Assembly: GCA_947176415.1 (NCBI GenBank)
Contig: CAMWQJ010000002.1
Location: 26,339 to 90,338, forward strand
DNA length: 64,000 nucleotides
From: an uncultured Ruminococcus sp.
Lineage (GTDB): Bacteria; Bacillota; Clostridia; Oscillospirales; Ruminococcaceae
Direction: 5' to 3'
Shown here: positions 34,025 to 43,327 of the stretch, in pieces
Layout of the letters: each line of letters starts with the position of its first letter
Numbering within the stretch: position 1 is the stretch's first letter
Position numbers and translations under genes: made by a program
Notes under the pieces: generated by a model
The model's database searches: none
Seen by the model: only the letters and a program-made list of their open reading frames with translations
What the model was told of the DNA's origin: nothing

Positions 34025-36955
34025 ATGAACAAAAAACTCTCTCTTGGAATAGACGTAGGTTCTACAACGGTAAAGACCGTTATAACGGACGGCGACGGAA
34101 ATATACTCTACACAAAATATCAGAGACATTTTTCAAAGGTAAAAGAAACCGTCACTGACCAGTTGAAAATTATACGTTCAGACTATCCCGACGAAAGATT
34201 TACAGTATGTATGACAGGCTCGGCAGGTCTCGGACTTGCGGACTCCGCAGGTATACCGTTTATACAGGAAGTGCATTCTGCATTTCTTGCCGTCCGAAAA
34301 AAATACCCCGATGCCGACGCAGTAATTGAACTTGGCGGAGAAGATGCAAAAATAATCTTCCTCACGGGCGGAGTTGAGCAGAGAATGAACGGCTCTTGTG
34401 CAGGCGGTACAGGTGCATTTATAGACCAGATGGCTACACTCCTCGGCATAACGGCGGACGAACTTGACGAATTATCCCAGCACGCAAAGAAAATATATCC
34501 GATTGCCTCACGGTGCGGAGTTTTCGCAAAATCCGACATACAACCGCTTTTAAATCAGGGTGCAGGACGGGAAGATATTTCCGCAAGTATATTTCAGGCG
34601 GTTGTCGACCAGACAGTCTCAGGGCTTGCACAGGGACGTACAATAGAGGGAAAAATTCTTTTCCTCGGCGGACCGCTTTTCTTTCTGAAAGGTCTTAAAA
34701 AAGCGTTTGTCCGTACACTCGGACTTGATTCTGAAAATGCGATATTTCCCGAAGAAGCCCCCGTATTTGTTGCATACGGCTGTTCGCTGTGTGCCTCGTC
34801 ACAGGAAGATACTTTCACGACAGCGGAATTGATAGAAAAAATCAGCACCGCAAGAGCTTTTGACAACATTGTTACAAGTGAACCGCTGTTTGCCTCACAG
34901 GCGGAATATGACGACTTCATAGACCGTCACCGCAAGCACGATTTAGGCTATGCGGATATACATAAATATAAAGGTAACGCCTACCTCGGTATAGACGCAG
35001 GGTCTACAACTACCAAACTCGTTCTCATCACGGAGGACGGAAAAATCCTCTATCATCACTATTCTTCAAACCTCGGACAGCCTCTTGACAAAGTAGCCAC
35101 ACAGGTTAAAAGAATCTATGAAGAAATGAATCCCGATATAACAATCAGAGGTTCAGCGGTCACAGGTTACGGCGAAGACCTTATAAAAGCAGGACTTTCC
35201 ATAGATTTCGGCATTGTTGAGACTTCTGCCCATTTCAAGTCCGCACAATATTTTTGTCCCGATGTTGACTTTATCATAGATATAGGCGGACAGGATATAA
35301 AGTGTTTCAAAATCAAGAACAGTGCCATAGACGGCATAATGTTAAATGAAGCCTGCTCATCGGGTTGCGGTTCATTCATTCAGACATTTGCCATGGCACT
35401 CGGTTATGAAATTTCCGAATTTTCTCGACTGGGACTTTTTGCGGAACATCCTGTTGACTTAGGCTCAAGATGTACGGTCTTTATGAACAGTTCCGTAAAA
35501 CAGGCACAAAAAGACGGTGCGACGGTTGAGGACATTTCCGCAGGACTTTCAATGTCAATAATCAAGAATGCGATTTATAAAGTAATCCGTGCAAACTCCC
35601 CCGACGAACTCGGAAAGAATATAGTAGTACAGGGCGGTACTTTTCTGAATGACGCTGTACTGCGGTCTTTTGAAAAGGAAATGGGCAGAAATGTAATACG
35701 CCCCGCTATTTCGGGACTTATGGGTGCATTTGGCTGTGCATTGTACGCAAGGGAAAAAGCAACAGGCGAGAAATCCGCCCTCATATCAGAAGACGAACTT
35801 TCCGCCTTTGCGTATACTTCACGCTCCGCACAGTGCAAAGGCTGTACCGCACATTGTCAGCTTAATATAATAAACTTCGGCAAGGGACGGAGATTTATTT
35901 CAGGCAACCGCTGTGAAAAAGGCGGAGGAGTTGCGGTAAAGAACAGAATCCCGAATCTTTACGAATATAAATATAACAGCATAGTAAATACAGTAAAATT
36001 CCACCAACCTAAAAGACCCGTCGGCACGGTAGGATTCCCTCTTTCCCTTAGCTTCTATGAACAGTTGCCTTTCTGGCATATGCTTTTTTCTGAACTCGGT
36101 TTCCGCACGGTAGTATCGGACGAAAGCTCACGTAAAATGTACTACCTCGGACAGCACACAATCCCGTCCGATACGGTGTGCTATCCTGCAAAACTCGCAC
36201 ACGGACACATTGAAAATCTGCTTGACAAGGGCGTAGACTTTATCTTTTATCCCTGCATGAGTTATAATATTGACGAAGGACACAGCGACAATCACTTTAA
36301 CTGCCCTGTTGTAGCCTATTATCCGGAATTGCTTCTTGCGAATAATCCACGACTTAACGAAAAAAATTTCATTCACCCGTATATAGACCTTAATATCAGG
36401 AAAAACGTTGTAAAAACGCTTACAAAGTACCTGAGAGGATATAACCTGAGGTGCAGGATTCCCGAGGCGGTCGAAAAGGCATATAAAGCAATGGAACGAT
36501 ACAAGGCTGATATTTCACGCAATGCGGAAGAAATAATCCGTCAGGCACGAGCCGAAAAGCGAAAAATAATCGTGCTTGCGGGCAGACCGTATCATATAGA
36601 CAAGGAAATAAATCACGGCATACACAAACTGATTACAAGTCTCGGAATGGCAGTTATTACGGAAGACAGTATTTCCGCACTTGTCGAAACTCCGCAACTG
36701 AACGTACTTAACCAGTGGACTTATCATTCAAGAATCTACCGTTCGGCACAGTACGTCACAACACAGCCTGATATGCAACTTGTACAGCTTGTTTCATTCG
36801 GCTGTGGAATAGATGCCGTAACGTGCGACGAGGTAAGGCATATCCTCGAAAGCCATGGAAAACTTTATACACAGCTGAAAATAGACGAAATAAACAATCT
36901 CGGAGCGGTAAAGATAAGACTGAGAAGTCTTCTCACCGCCATGGAACAGAAATGA
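34025..36955 (+). CDS. 2-hydroxyacyl-CoA dehydratase activase-like protein (double ASKHA domain)
   Basis: 976 residues. Two BadF/BcrA/HgdC-type ATPase domains lie in tandem: the first starts LGIDVGSTTVKTVI (about 6-260), the second LGIDAGSTTTKLVL (about 320-575). Each has the cluster-binding cysteines (NGSCAGGTGAFIDQ with SRCGVF; NEACSSGCGSFIQ with SRCTVF). A CKGCTAHC and GNRCEKG cysteine site follows, then a DUF2229-like region (FYEQLPFWHMLFSELGF, IPSDTVCYPAKLAHGH, FYPCMSYN). HgdC-type proteins fire single electrons at low potential with ATP. In many Firmicutes this family is one chain of about 1,400 residues; here it ends at 976 and the rest is the next gene. Confidence 0.92.
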   Translation: MNKKLSLGIDVGSTTVKTVITDGDGNILYTKYQRHFSKVKETVTDQLKIIRSDYPDERFTVCMTGSAGLGLADSAGIPFIQEVHSAFLAVRKKYPDADAVIELGGEDAKIIFLTGGVEQRMNGSCAGGTGAFIDQMATLLGITADELDELSQHAKKIYPIASRCGVFAKSDIQPLLNQGAGREDISASIFQAVVDQTVSGLAQGRTIEGKILFLGGPLFFLKGLKKAFVRTLGLDSENAIFPEEAPVFVAYGCSLCASSQEDTFTTAELIEKISTARAFDNIVTSEPLFASQAEYDDFIDRHRKHDLGYADIHKYKGNAYLGIDAGSTTTKLVLITEDGKILYHHYSSNLGQPLDKVATQVKRIYEEMNPDITIRGSAVTGYGEDLIKAGLSIDFGIVETSAHFKSAQYFCPDVDFIIDIGGQDIKCFKIKNSAIDGIMLNEACSSGCGSFIQTFAMALGYEISEFSRLGLFAEHPVDLGSRCTVFMNSSVKQAQKDGATVEDISAGLSMSIIKNAIYKVIRANSPDELGKNIVVQGGTFLNDAVLRSFEKEMGRNVIRPAISGLMGAFGCALYAREKATGEKSALISEDELSAFAYTSRSAQCKGCTAHCQLNIINFGKGRRFISGNRCEKGGGVAVKNRIPNLYEYKYNSIVNTVKFHQPKRPVGTVGFPLSLSFYEQLPFWHMLFSELGFRTVVSDESSRKMYYLGQHTIPSDTVCYPAKLAHGHIENLLDKGVDFIFYPCMSYNIDEGHSDNHFNCPVVAYYPELLLANNPRLNEKNFIHPYIDLNIRKNVVKTLTKYLRGYNLRCRIPEAVEKAYKAMERYKADISRNAEEIIRQARAEKRKIIVLAGRPYHIDKEINHGIHKLITSLGMAVITEDSISALVETPQLNVLNQWTYHSRIYRSAQYVTTQPDMQLVQLVSFGCGIDAVTCDEVRHILESHGKLYTQLKIDEINNLGAVKIRLRSLLTAMEQK

Positions 36956-36965
36956 GGTATAAATT

Positions 36966-38195
36966 ATGTCAGAATACGCAAAATTTACAGAAGACATGAT
37001 AAAAACCCACACAATACTTGTCCCCGATATGTTGCCGATACATTTTAAACTTATCATAAGCATTTTCGAGGCAGAGGGCTATAAAATGGAACTTCTCCGC
37101 AACGATTCACGTGCAGTCGTTGACGAGGGACTGAAAAACGTCCATAATGATTCCTGTTATCCTGCACTGCTCGTTATAGGACAGTTCATGGACGCACTTA
37201 AAAGCGGTAAATACGACCTTGACAGGACAGCACTTTTAATAACGCAGACAGGCGGAGGTTGCCGTGCCTCGAACTACATACACCTTCTGAGAAAAGCCGT
37301 TGACAGAAATTTTCCGCAGATACCCGTTGTTTCACTCAATTTCAGCGGACTTGAAAAGGATAGTGCATTCAGGATAACAATGCCGATGTTTCTTAAATTG
37401 ATATACGCCGTGATGTACGGTGACTTGCTGATGACGTGCTATAATAAGTGCCGTGCATACGAGACAAACAAGGGACAGTCTGAAAAACTGCTTGAAAAAT
37501 GGGAAAGACGCATAGGGAATATGTTTATAAAGAAGAGCAGATTTTTCCTTAAACTCGAAAAGATAGCGACGGATATCCTGAACGACTTCGGAGCGATTCC
37601 CATGTCAGATGAGAAAAAAATCCGAGTGGGCATAGTCGGCGAAATATATGTAAAGTATTCACCGCTTGCAAATAATCATCTGGAAGATTTTCTCATATCG
37701 GAGGGTTGCGAACCTGTAGTTCCCGGACTGCTCGAATTTATAATGTATACAGCTTCTGCCAGCTTCAACAATGCCAAAATTTACGACAATGCCAATTCAC
37801 GCTCAAGAATTTTCAGACTCGGATATGAAATCATATACAGACAGCAGAAAAAGCTGATTAAGATAATGGAAAAACAAGGCATTTTCGAGCCTTTCCACGA
37901 CTTTGAACACCTCCGCAGTCTTGCGGATAAATATATAAGTCAGGGCGTTGTAATGGGCGAGGGGTGGCTGATTCCTGCCGAAATGGCGTCGCTTGTGCAA
38001 TCGGGAACAGAAAATATAATCTGTACCCAGCCTTTCGGCTGTCTGCCGAATCACATAGTTGCAAAAGGAATGTCAAGAGCGATAAAGGAGGACAATCCAA
38101 ATGCAAATATAGTTGCCATAGACTACGACCCAGGAGCAACACGTGTAAATCAGGAAAACAGGATAAAACTAATGCTCGCAAACGCACGCAGGTAA
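36966..38195 (+). CDS. 2-hydroxyacyl-CoA dehydratase component-like protein (partner of the activase)
   Basis: 409 residues, ten bases downstream of the activase. It carries the C-terminal part of the usual fused protein: VHNDSCYPALLVIGQFMDAL, TQTGGGCRASNYIHLLRKA, VGIVGEIYVKYSPLANN and QPFGCLPNHIVAKGM, with several conserved cysteines probably for an iron-sulfur cluster. The combined length with the upstream gene (976 + 409) matches the single-chain family. No separate dehydratase alpha/beta pair is near, so the physiological substrate is unknown. Confidence 0.88.
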   Translation: MSEYAKFTEDMIKTHTILVPDMLPIHFKLIISIFEAEGYKMELLRNDSRAVVDEGLKNVHNDSCYPALLVIGQFMDALKSGKYDLDRTALLITQTGGGCRASNYIHLLRKAVDRNFPQIPVVSLNFSGLEKDSAFRITMPMFLKLIYAVMYGDLLMTCYNKCRAYETNKGQSEKLLEKWERRIGNMFIKKSRFFLKLEKIATDILNDFGAIPMSDEKKIRVGIVGEIYVKYSPLANNHLEDFLISEGCEPVVPGLLEFIMYTASASFNNAKIYDNANSRSRIFRLGYEIIYRQQKKLIKIMEKQGIFEPFHDFEHLRSLADKYISQGVVMGEGWLIPAEMASLVQSGTENIICTQPFGCLPNHIVAKGMSRAIKEDNPNANIVAIDYDPGATRVNQENRIKLMLANARR

Positions 38196-38202
38196 ATTGA
38201 TT

Positions 38203-39063
38203 ATGATAAAAAAAAGAAACGGCGAAATAGTCGCCGTAAACGAGAAACAAAACAGGATACTTGAAAGACTTTATAACACTCTCACGGGGCGGATTATACT
38301 TAAATTTCTCACTGCTCCGCCCGTATCGGAAATTGTCGGATTTTATATGGACTCTCCTTTTTCAATACCGCTTATAAAGCCTTTTGTCCGAAACAACAAT
38401 ATCGATATGTCTGAATATAAAGAAAAATTCTTCATATCCTACAATGATTTTTTCACAAGAAAAATCAAGACCGAAAGTCGTCCGATAGACTATATAAACA
38501 CTCACCTTATAAGCCCGTGCGACTCAAAGCTTACCGCCTATAAAATACGGCAGAACAGCATATTTAAAATAAAAAACTCTCTCTACAGGATATCAGATAT
38601 GCTGAAAAATGAGTTTCTTTCAAGACGGTATGAGGGGGGATATTGCCTTATATACCGCTTGGAAGTCAGCGACTATCACCGCTATTGCTACATAGACGAC
38701 GGCATAAAGACAGGCAATACATATATAAAAGGCGAATTCCACACCGTCAATCCGATTGCACTGAAAAAATATAATGTCTATAAAAGAAACAGCAGGGAGT
38801 ATACAATAATGCACACGGACAATTTCGGCGATGTGGTACAGATAGAAGTCGGGGCTATGATGGTGGGAAAAATCCACAACCACCACGGAGAATATAACTT
38901 TGCAAAGGGCGAAGAAAAAGGAATGTTCATGTTTGGCGGTTCTACTGTAATACAGCTTTTTGAGAAAAACAGAATACGTCCGGATAGCGACATTTTAAGA
39001 AACACCCGTGACGGCTTTGAAACCATAGTACATTACGGCGAAAAAATCGGAGAAGCCCTTTAA
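38203..39063 (+). CDS. psd: Phosphatidylserine decarboxylase
   Basis: The frame opens with TTG at 38197, but ATG 38203 fits the AGG site better; 286 residues. Psd converts phosphatidylserine to phosphatidylethanolamine at the membrane. Family features are FFTRKIKTESRPID, SPCDSKL, SDYHRYCYIDDG, the VGKIHNHH region and the self-cleavage site FGGST, where the serine becomes the pyruvoyl cofactor. It follows the dehydratase-like gene by seven bases and is the last gene of that operon. No pssA gene is nearby. Confidence 0.95.
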   Translation: MIKKRNGEIVAVNEKQNRILERLYNTLTGRIILKFLTAPPVSEIVGFYMDSPFSIPLIKPFVRNNNIDMSEYKEKFFISYNDFFTRKIKTESRPIDYINTHLISPCDSKLTAYKIRQNSIFKIKNSLYRISDMLKNEFLSRRYEGGYCLIYRLEVSDYHRYCYIDDGIKTGNTYIKGEFHTVNPIALKKYNVYKRNSREYTIMHTDNFGDVVQIEVGAMMVGKIHNHHGEYNFAKGEEKGMFMFGGSTVIQLFEKNRIRPDSDILRNTRDGFETIVHYGEKIGEAL

Positions 39064-39084
39064 AAAAAACTTATACAAAAAATC

Positions 39085-39117
39085 GGCGGAGTTTTTTTTA
39101 AAAAAACTCCGTCTTTT
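39085..39117. terminator. Bidirectional terminator between psd and murA
   Basis: CGGAGTTTTTTT / AAAAAAACTCCG: works in both directions between the two converging genes. Confidence 0.85.
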
Positions 39118-39134
39118 TACTAATATATCCGTTT

Positions 39135-40469
39135 TCAGACTGCCTCGGCATCGTCATTTATATCATTTCTGCTTACTGTTTTCTGTTCTGATTCCTTGTC
39201 GTCGTTCTCGTCAGGAAGAGAAACTTTCCGTATATCCGCACCCATCTGACGAAGTTTTACTTCCATGCCGTCATATCCTCTTTCGATATGATAGATGTCT
39301 TCAATCTCCGTAATACCGCTTGCCGAAAGACCAGCAATGATAAGTGCCGCACCTGCACGGAGGTCGCAAGCCTTTACAGGAGCACCCATAAGATTGCCTT
39401 TGCCCTCAATAAGTGCCACAGTACCGTTTACGGTAATATCCGCCCCCATACGCCTTAATTCTTCGACATAGCGGAAACGCTGGTCCCAGATACCCTCGGT
39501 TATAATGCTTGTACCGCTTGCAAGAGTGAGGAGAGTAGCAATCTGCGGTTGCATATCCGTCGGAAACCCAGGGTGTGGCGACGTTTTAATATTCGCCTTG
39601 ACAAGCGGACCGTCAACCCATACTCTTATGCTGTCATCAAAAGACTCTATATTAACACCTATCTTTTCGAGCTTCTTTGTTATGGACTCAAGATGTTTCG
39701 GAATAACATTCTTTACAAGAACGTCACCGCCAGTTGCCGCAGCGGCAATCATAAAAGTGCCTGCTTCTATCTGGTCGGGAATAACCGAGTAGGTCGTACC
39801 ATGGAGATGCTTGACGCCTCTTATCTTGATATAGTCAGTACCCGCTCCCATGATATTAGCCCCCATAGAGTTCAGGAAATTGGCGAGGTCAACAATATGT
39901 GGCTCTTTTGCGGCGTTCTCAATAATCGTCAGCCCCTCCGCCTTTACGCCTGCGAGCATGGCATTCATCGTTGCACCGACCGTCACAACATCAAAGAAAA
40001 TCTGTCCGCCTACGAGTTTTTCGGCAGTCAGGTCTATCATTCCCTGACTCAGAGAATGATTTGCCCCGAGAACTTTAAAAGCCTTAAGATGCTGGTCGAT
40101 AGGTCTGTCACCGAGAGAACATCCCCCCGGCATAGAAACCCTCGCCTTGTTGAACTTGCCGAGAAGTGCTCCGAGAAAATAGTAGGACGCACGCATTTTC
40201 CTTGCGGTCTCGTAAGGCACACAATAGTTGTTTACGGTTGTAGGGTCTATTCTGTAGGTGTCCTTGCCGATTGGTGTAACCTCCGCCCCCATTTCCCTTA
40301 GAATCGTCAGACTTATCTTAACATCGCTTATTGACGGCACATTTTCGATAATACATGGTTCGTCCGAAAGAAGAACTGCCGGCAGAATAGCCACGACGGC
40401 ATTTTTAGCACCGCTGATATTCACTTCACCTGTAAGACGGCGACCACCCTTAATAACAAATTTATCCAA
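39135..40469 (-). CDS. murA: UDP-N-acetylglucosamine 1-carboxyvinyltransferase
   Basis: The 544-residue ORF is over-long. AAGGAG precedes a TTG at 40467-40469, giving MDKFVIKGGRRLTGEVNISGAKNA, the exact MurA beginning, and 444 residues. MurA adds enolpyruvate to UDP-GlcNAc, the first committed step of peptidoglycan synthesis. The catalytic cysteine is present (MPGGCSLGDRP, Cys117), so the enzyme should be fosfomycin-sensitive. The C-terminus has a nonstandard acidic tail of about 25 residues (SLPDENDDKESEQ and on). A structured leader lies directly upstream. Confidence 0.96.
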   Translation of the reverse strand: MDKFVIKGGRRLTGEVNISGAKNAVVAILPAVLLSDEPCIIENVPSISDVKISLTILREMGAEVTPIGKDTYRIDPTTVNNYCVPYETARKMRASYYFLGALLGKFNKARVSMPGGCSLGDRPIDQHLKAFKVLGANHSLSQGMIDLTAEKLVGGQIFFDVVTVGATMNAMLAGVKAEGLTIIENAAKEPHIVDLANFLNSMGANIMGAGTDYIKIRGVKHLHGTTYSVIPDQIEAGTFMIAAAATGGDVLVKNVIPKHLESITKKLEKIGVNIESFDDSIRVWVDGPLVKANIKTSPHPGFPTDMQPQIATLLTLASGTSIITEGIWDQRFRYVEELRRMGADITVNGTVALIEGKGNLMGAPVKACDLRAGAALIIAGLSASGITEIEDIYHIERGYDGMEVKLRQMGADIRKVSLPDENDDKESEQKTVSRNDINDDAEAV

Positions 40470-40479
40470 ATATACTCTC

Positions 40480-40580
40480 TCCTTATTTTTCAGGAAATTT
40501 TTCTCTGCTCCTGAGTGTCTTTTATTCGGAACGCATAACCCAATGCGTTCTGCATACAAGCCTTTGCAGGCAGGATATAT
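40480..40580 (-). promoter_or_regulatory. Structured leader or intergenic RNA upstream of murA
   Basis: On the minus strand three hairpins follow one another. GCCT-GCAA-AGGC has a GNRA-type loop. GAACGCAT-TGGGTT-ATGCGTTC (40529-40550) is a perfect eight-pair stem. TCAGGA...TCCTGA ends just before the murA ribosome site. None has a T-tract, so they are not ordinary terminators. I match them to no known riboswitch. Confidence 0.45.
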
Positions 40581-40599
40581 ATAAATTAAATAATATATC

Positions 40600-42186
40600 T
40601 TATACGGGTGATTCCTCAGACGATTCATCTGAGGTATCGTCTGCGACTGTTTCTGAAACTTCCTCTTCTGTCTGCTGTGTCTCGTCTGTTTCCTGTGTAT
40701 CCTGTGTCTCATTTGTCTTTGCCGAGCCGTCATAATCGGAAATAAACCAGTGTATTGCACTTCCGTCATATTCGCCTATCTTTATTGAATTTATAACAAC
40801 GTCGTCAAGCGGTTTGTCATTGCGGTCTGTTTCAGTGTTCTGAATCTCAAATACAATATCGAGACCGTCATATACCTGTCCGAAAATCGTGTAAGCACCG
40901 TCGAGCCACGGAGTACCTCCGATTGTTGAATAGAGCTTCATAGCTTCGTCCGAAATGATTTGACCGTAATTTTTAAGCTGTTCGAGGTCCTCTTCCGAGT
41001 AAACTTCACCTGTCACGATATAAAACTGACTTCCGTCTGTTGCTGTGCTTCCACTGTTTGCATAGGCAACCGCCCCTGATGTATGAATAAGATGTGGGTC
41101 TGTGCCACCGTCAAAATCTCCGCCCCACATGGACTCACCGCCCGTGCCGTTGCCGTCAGGGTCTCCGCCCTGAATCATAAAGTCCTTTATAACTCTGTGG
41201 AAAGTAAGACCGTCATAATAGCCTTTTTCCGCAAGACCTATGAAATTTTCAACGCCCTTTTCCGCATATTCGGGGAAAAATCTTAACTTGACTTCTCCAT
41301 AGCCCTCTATATCCATGACAGCTATTTTATCTCCCTCTTTGAGAACTGAATAATTTTCTATCTTAACTTCTTCAGCAGGAAGTGTTTCTTCTTCGGAAGG
41401 TGCTTCATATCCGTCATAATCGGAAATATACCACTTGAGTTCCTCGCCGTTGTACTTTTCGACCTTTACGGACTCAATTATAACATCTTTCATAGGCTTG
41501 TCATTGCCCGTATCGGTTGATACATTCTGTATCTGGAAAATTATATCAAGACCCTGATAGACCTGTCCGAAAACCGTGTAGCTTCCGTCAAGCCAAGGAG
41601 CACCGCCCGCCGTCATGTAGATATTCTTTGCGTCTTCGGATATGTCATAACCCATATCTATATAATTTTGTATTGCACTTTCTGAACAGACTTGACCGGT
41701 AACGATATAAAATTGACTTCCGTCTGTTGAGGTTGCACCGCTGTTTGCATAAGCCAGAGCCCCTGCTGTATGGATAAGATGGGGGTCTGTGCCTCCGTCA
41801 AATTTTCCGCCCCATATAGACTCACCGCCCGTGCCGTTGCCGTTAGGGTCTCCGCCCTGAATCATGAAATCCTTTATAACCCTGTGAAAAGTAAGCCCGT
41901 CATAATATCCCTTTTCCGCAAGACCTATGAAATTTTCGACGCCCTTGTCTGCGTATTCAGGGAAAAGTCGCATTCTTACTTCTCCGTAGTCCTTTATGTT
42001 CATTATAATAATAGTATCGCCGTTTTGCGGTGCTGTAAAATTCATTGCCTTGACGCTTGCCTTTAATGACTCGTCAACGGTTTCCTTGTTTGAATTTTCG
42101 ACTATTTCAGCTTCCTTTCCGCATGAGGAAAAAACAGTTGCCAGTGTAAACGTACACACAAGCACAGCGAGAACTCTTTTCAACAT
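40600..42186 (-). CDS. Lipoprotein with two cyclophilin-type peptidyl-prolyl isomerase domains
   Basis: 528 residues. A lipoprotein signal ends FSSC (Cys22). Two tandem cyclophilin domains (about 55-245 and 285-465) are near copies, each with VENFIGLAEKGYYDGLTFHRVIKDFMIQGGDP and AYANSG..STDGSQFYIVTG, so both keep the catalytic Arg of FHRV. A Thr/Glu/Ser-rich acidic tail of about 50 residues follows. It should act outside the membrane as a prolyl isomerase and folding factor for secreted proteins. It has its own promoter and precedes murA on the same strand. Confidence 0.93.
   Translation of the reverse strand: MLKRVLAVLVCTFTLATVFSSCGKEAEIVENSNKETVDESLKASVKAMNFTAPQNGDTIIIMNIKDYGEVRMRLFPEYADKGVENFIGLAEKGYYDGLTFHRVIKDFMIQGGDPNGNGTGGESIWGGKFDGGTDPHLIHTAGALAYANSGATSTDGSQFYIVTGQVCSESAIQNYIDMGYDISEDAKNIYMTAGGAPWLDGSYTVFGQVYQGLDIIFQIQNVSTDTGNDKPMKDVIIESVKVEKYNGEELKWYISDYDGYEAPSEEETLPAEEVKIENYSVLKEGDKIAVMDIEGYGEVKLRFFPEYAEKGVENFIGLAEKGYYDGLTFHRVIKDFMIQGGDPDGNGTGGESMWGGDFDGGTDPHLIHTSGAVAYANSGSTATDGSQFYIVTGEVYSEEDLEQLKNYGQIISDEAMKLYSTIGGTPWLDGAYTIFGQVYDGLDIVFEIQNTETDRNDKPLDDVVINSIKIGEYDGSAIHWFISDYDGSAKTNETQDTQETDETQQTEEEVSETVADDTSDESSEESPV
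41083..41970 (-). repeat. Internal tandem duplication encoding the two cyclophilin domains
   Basis: The DNA at 41083-41283 and 41770-41970 is nearly the same over about 200 bases (both contain, for example, GACTCACCGCCCGTGCCGTT), with mostly third-position changes. This indicates a duplication within one gene that still diverges slowly or is homogenised. Confidence 0.8.
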
Positions 42187-42256
42187 ATATATTACGCTCC
42201 TTAAAAAATTTTTATATTTACGTGATTTGAATAACAGATTTATCCTGACTTAAAAC

Positions 42257-42285
42257 ATTATACTACATAATTATGGATTTGTAAA
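42257..42285 (-). promoter_or_regulatory. Promoter of the double-cyclophilin lipoprotein
   Basis: TTTACA, 17 bases, TATAAT on the minus strand. Confidence 0.7.
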
Positions 42286-42347
42286 TACTTTCCCGTTAAA
42301 TTTGTGACAAACGGTAAAACAAAGCGGATAAATAAAGAATATTTATT

Positions 42348-43160
42348 CTAAAATGCCGTATTATTATTTTTTTCCTCTTTTTTATATGAATCAATTTTCA
42401 CGGAAATAATCATTATATCATCGTCAGGGACTTTATAATAACCGTTTTCTGTTGTTTTAAGTGAGGCGAGTTCTTCGACAATATCAAGCCCCTGATAAAC
42501 CTGACCGATAACTGTCATCTGCTGTGCAAAATTAGGAACACCGCCTTTTTCGATAAAAGCCTCAACGAGTTCCTCGCTTGTGTCGGTTGCTCTGAACTGT
42601 TCTTTTAATTCGTCTGTAAAATCTATGCTGTTTATAAAATTCAGACGGCTTCCGCAGTAATAAGTGCCACCGCCCGTAATTTTCTGAATAAAAGTCCTGT
42701 CCCTGTCAGTCTGCACACAGCAGACTGCTCCCCTGAAAGTCCATAAATCCTGACTTAATTCTCTCTCTATCCTTTCACTTGCATTTCCATGGATAAAATC
42801 ACCGTTTTTTTCTTTCGAGCCGGCGGAGGAATAAACACCGCTGTCGGAATGATAGAAATAAGTTTTGTCATAATAACCGCTCTCCGCAAGGTCTTTAAAA
42901 TTCTTCACCGCATTCGGCGACTTGTCGGGATAAAGTACAAACCTTATTTCCCCGAGTGTCGTTTCAACTATCGCTATCGGGGCATTCTCTTTCGGCTCTT
43001 CGAGCTGTACCAGTTCCATTGAATCAACGTCTATAGTAATGTAAGTATCATTGTTTTCCCTCACGTTCTGCATAAGCATAAAACCCAGCGTCAGCAGACC
43101 CATAGCCACCATAAGAATAATAAGCGTCCTCATGAAATTTTTGTTGCCTGACTTTTTCAT
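42348..43160 (-). CDS. Membrane-anchored degenerate cyclophilin-like protein
   Basis: The start is ATG 43158-43160 with GAGGT in front (not 43175); 270 residues. One N-terminal transmembrane helix (LIILMVAMGLLTLGFMLM) is followed by a cyclophilin fold (about 65-260): IVETTLGEIRFVLYPDKSPNAVKNFKDLAESGYYD and TVIGQVYQGLDIVEELA are clear. The active-site strand FHRVI, however, is YFYHSDSG and the QGGDP loop is gone. Isomerase activity is therefore doubtful; a binding or chaperone role is possible. It has its own promoter and lies next to the double-cyclophilin lipoprotein. Confidence 0.85.
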   Translation of the reverse strand: MKKSGNKNFMRTLIILMVAMGLLTLGFMLMQNVRENNDTYITIDVDSMELVQLEEPKENAPIAIVETTLGEIRFVLYPDKSPNAVKNFKDLAESGYYDKTYFYHSDSGVYSSAGSKEKNGDFIHGNASERIERELSQDLWTFRGAVCCVQTDRDRTFIQKITGGGTYYCGSRLNFINSIDFTDELKEQFRATDTSEELVEAFIEKGGVPNFAQQMTVIGQVYQGLDIVEELASLKTTENGYYKVPDDDIMIISVKIDSYKKEEKNNNTAF

Positions 43161-43196
43161 TTTTCTACCTCGCAAAAACAGTTATATAGTAACACT

Positions 43197-43225
43197 ATTA
43201 TACATAATAAGGCATAATTTGTCAA
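43197..43225 (-). promoter_or_regulatory. Promoter of the degenerate cyclophilin
   Basis: TTGACA, 17 bases, TATAAT: full consensus on the minus strand. Confidence 0.85.
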
Positions 43226-43289
43226 GAGTGTGCGGAATTATATTGCGGTATAATAAATTATCTGCTTTTTGCCTGACAATATACATGAC

Positions 43290-43318
43290 AAAAAAGGACT
43301 GCGAATATAACAGCCCTT
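43290..43318 (-). terminator. Terminator of the signal-peptidase-like gene
   Basis: AAGGGCTG / CAGTCCTT then TTTTTT on the minus strand. Confidence 0.8.
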
Positions 43319-43327
43319 TATGTTTTT

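Noticed and set aside
39549-40301. 250-aa plus-strand ORF
   Set aside because: It is antisense to the conserved murA coding region; a shadow of its codon use.
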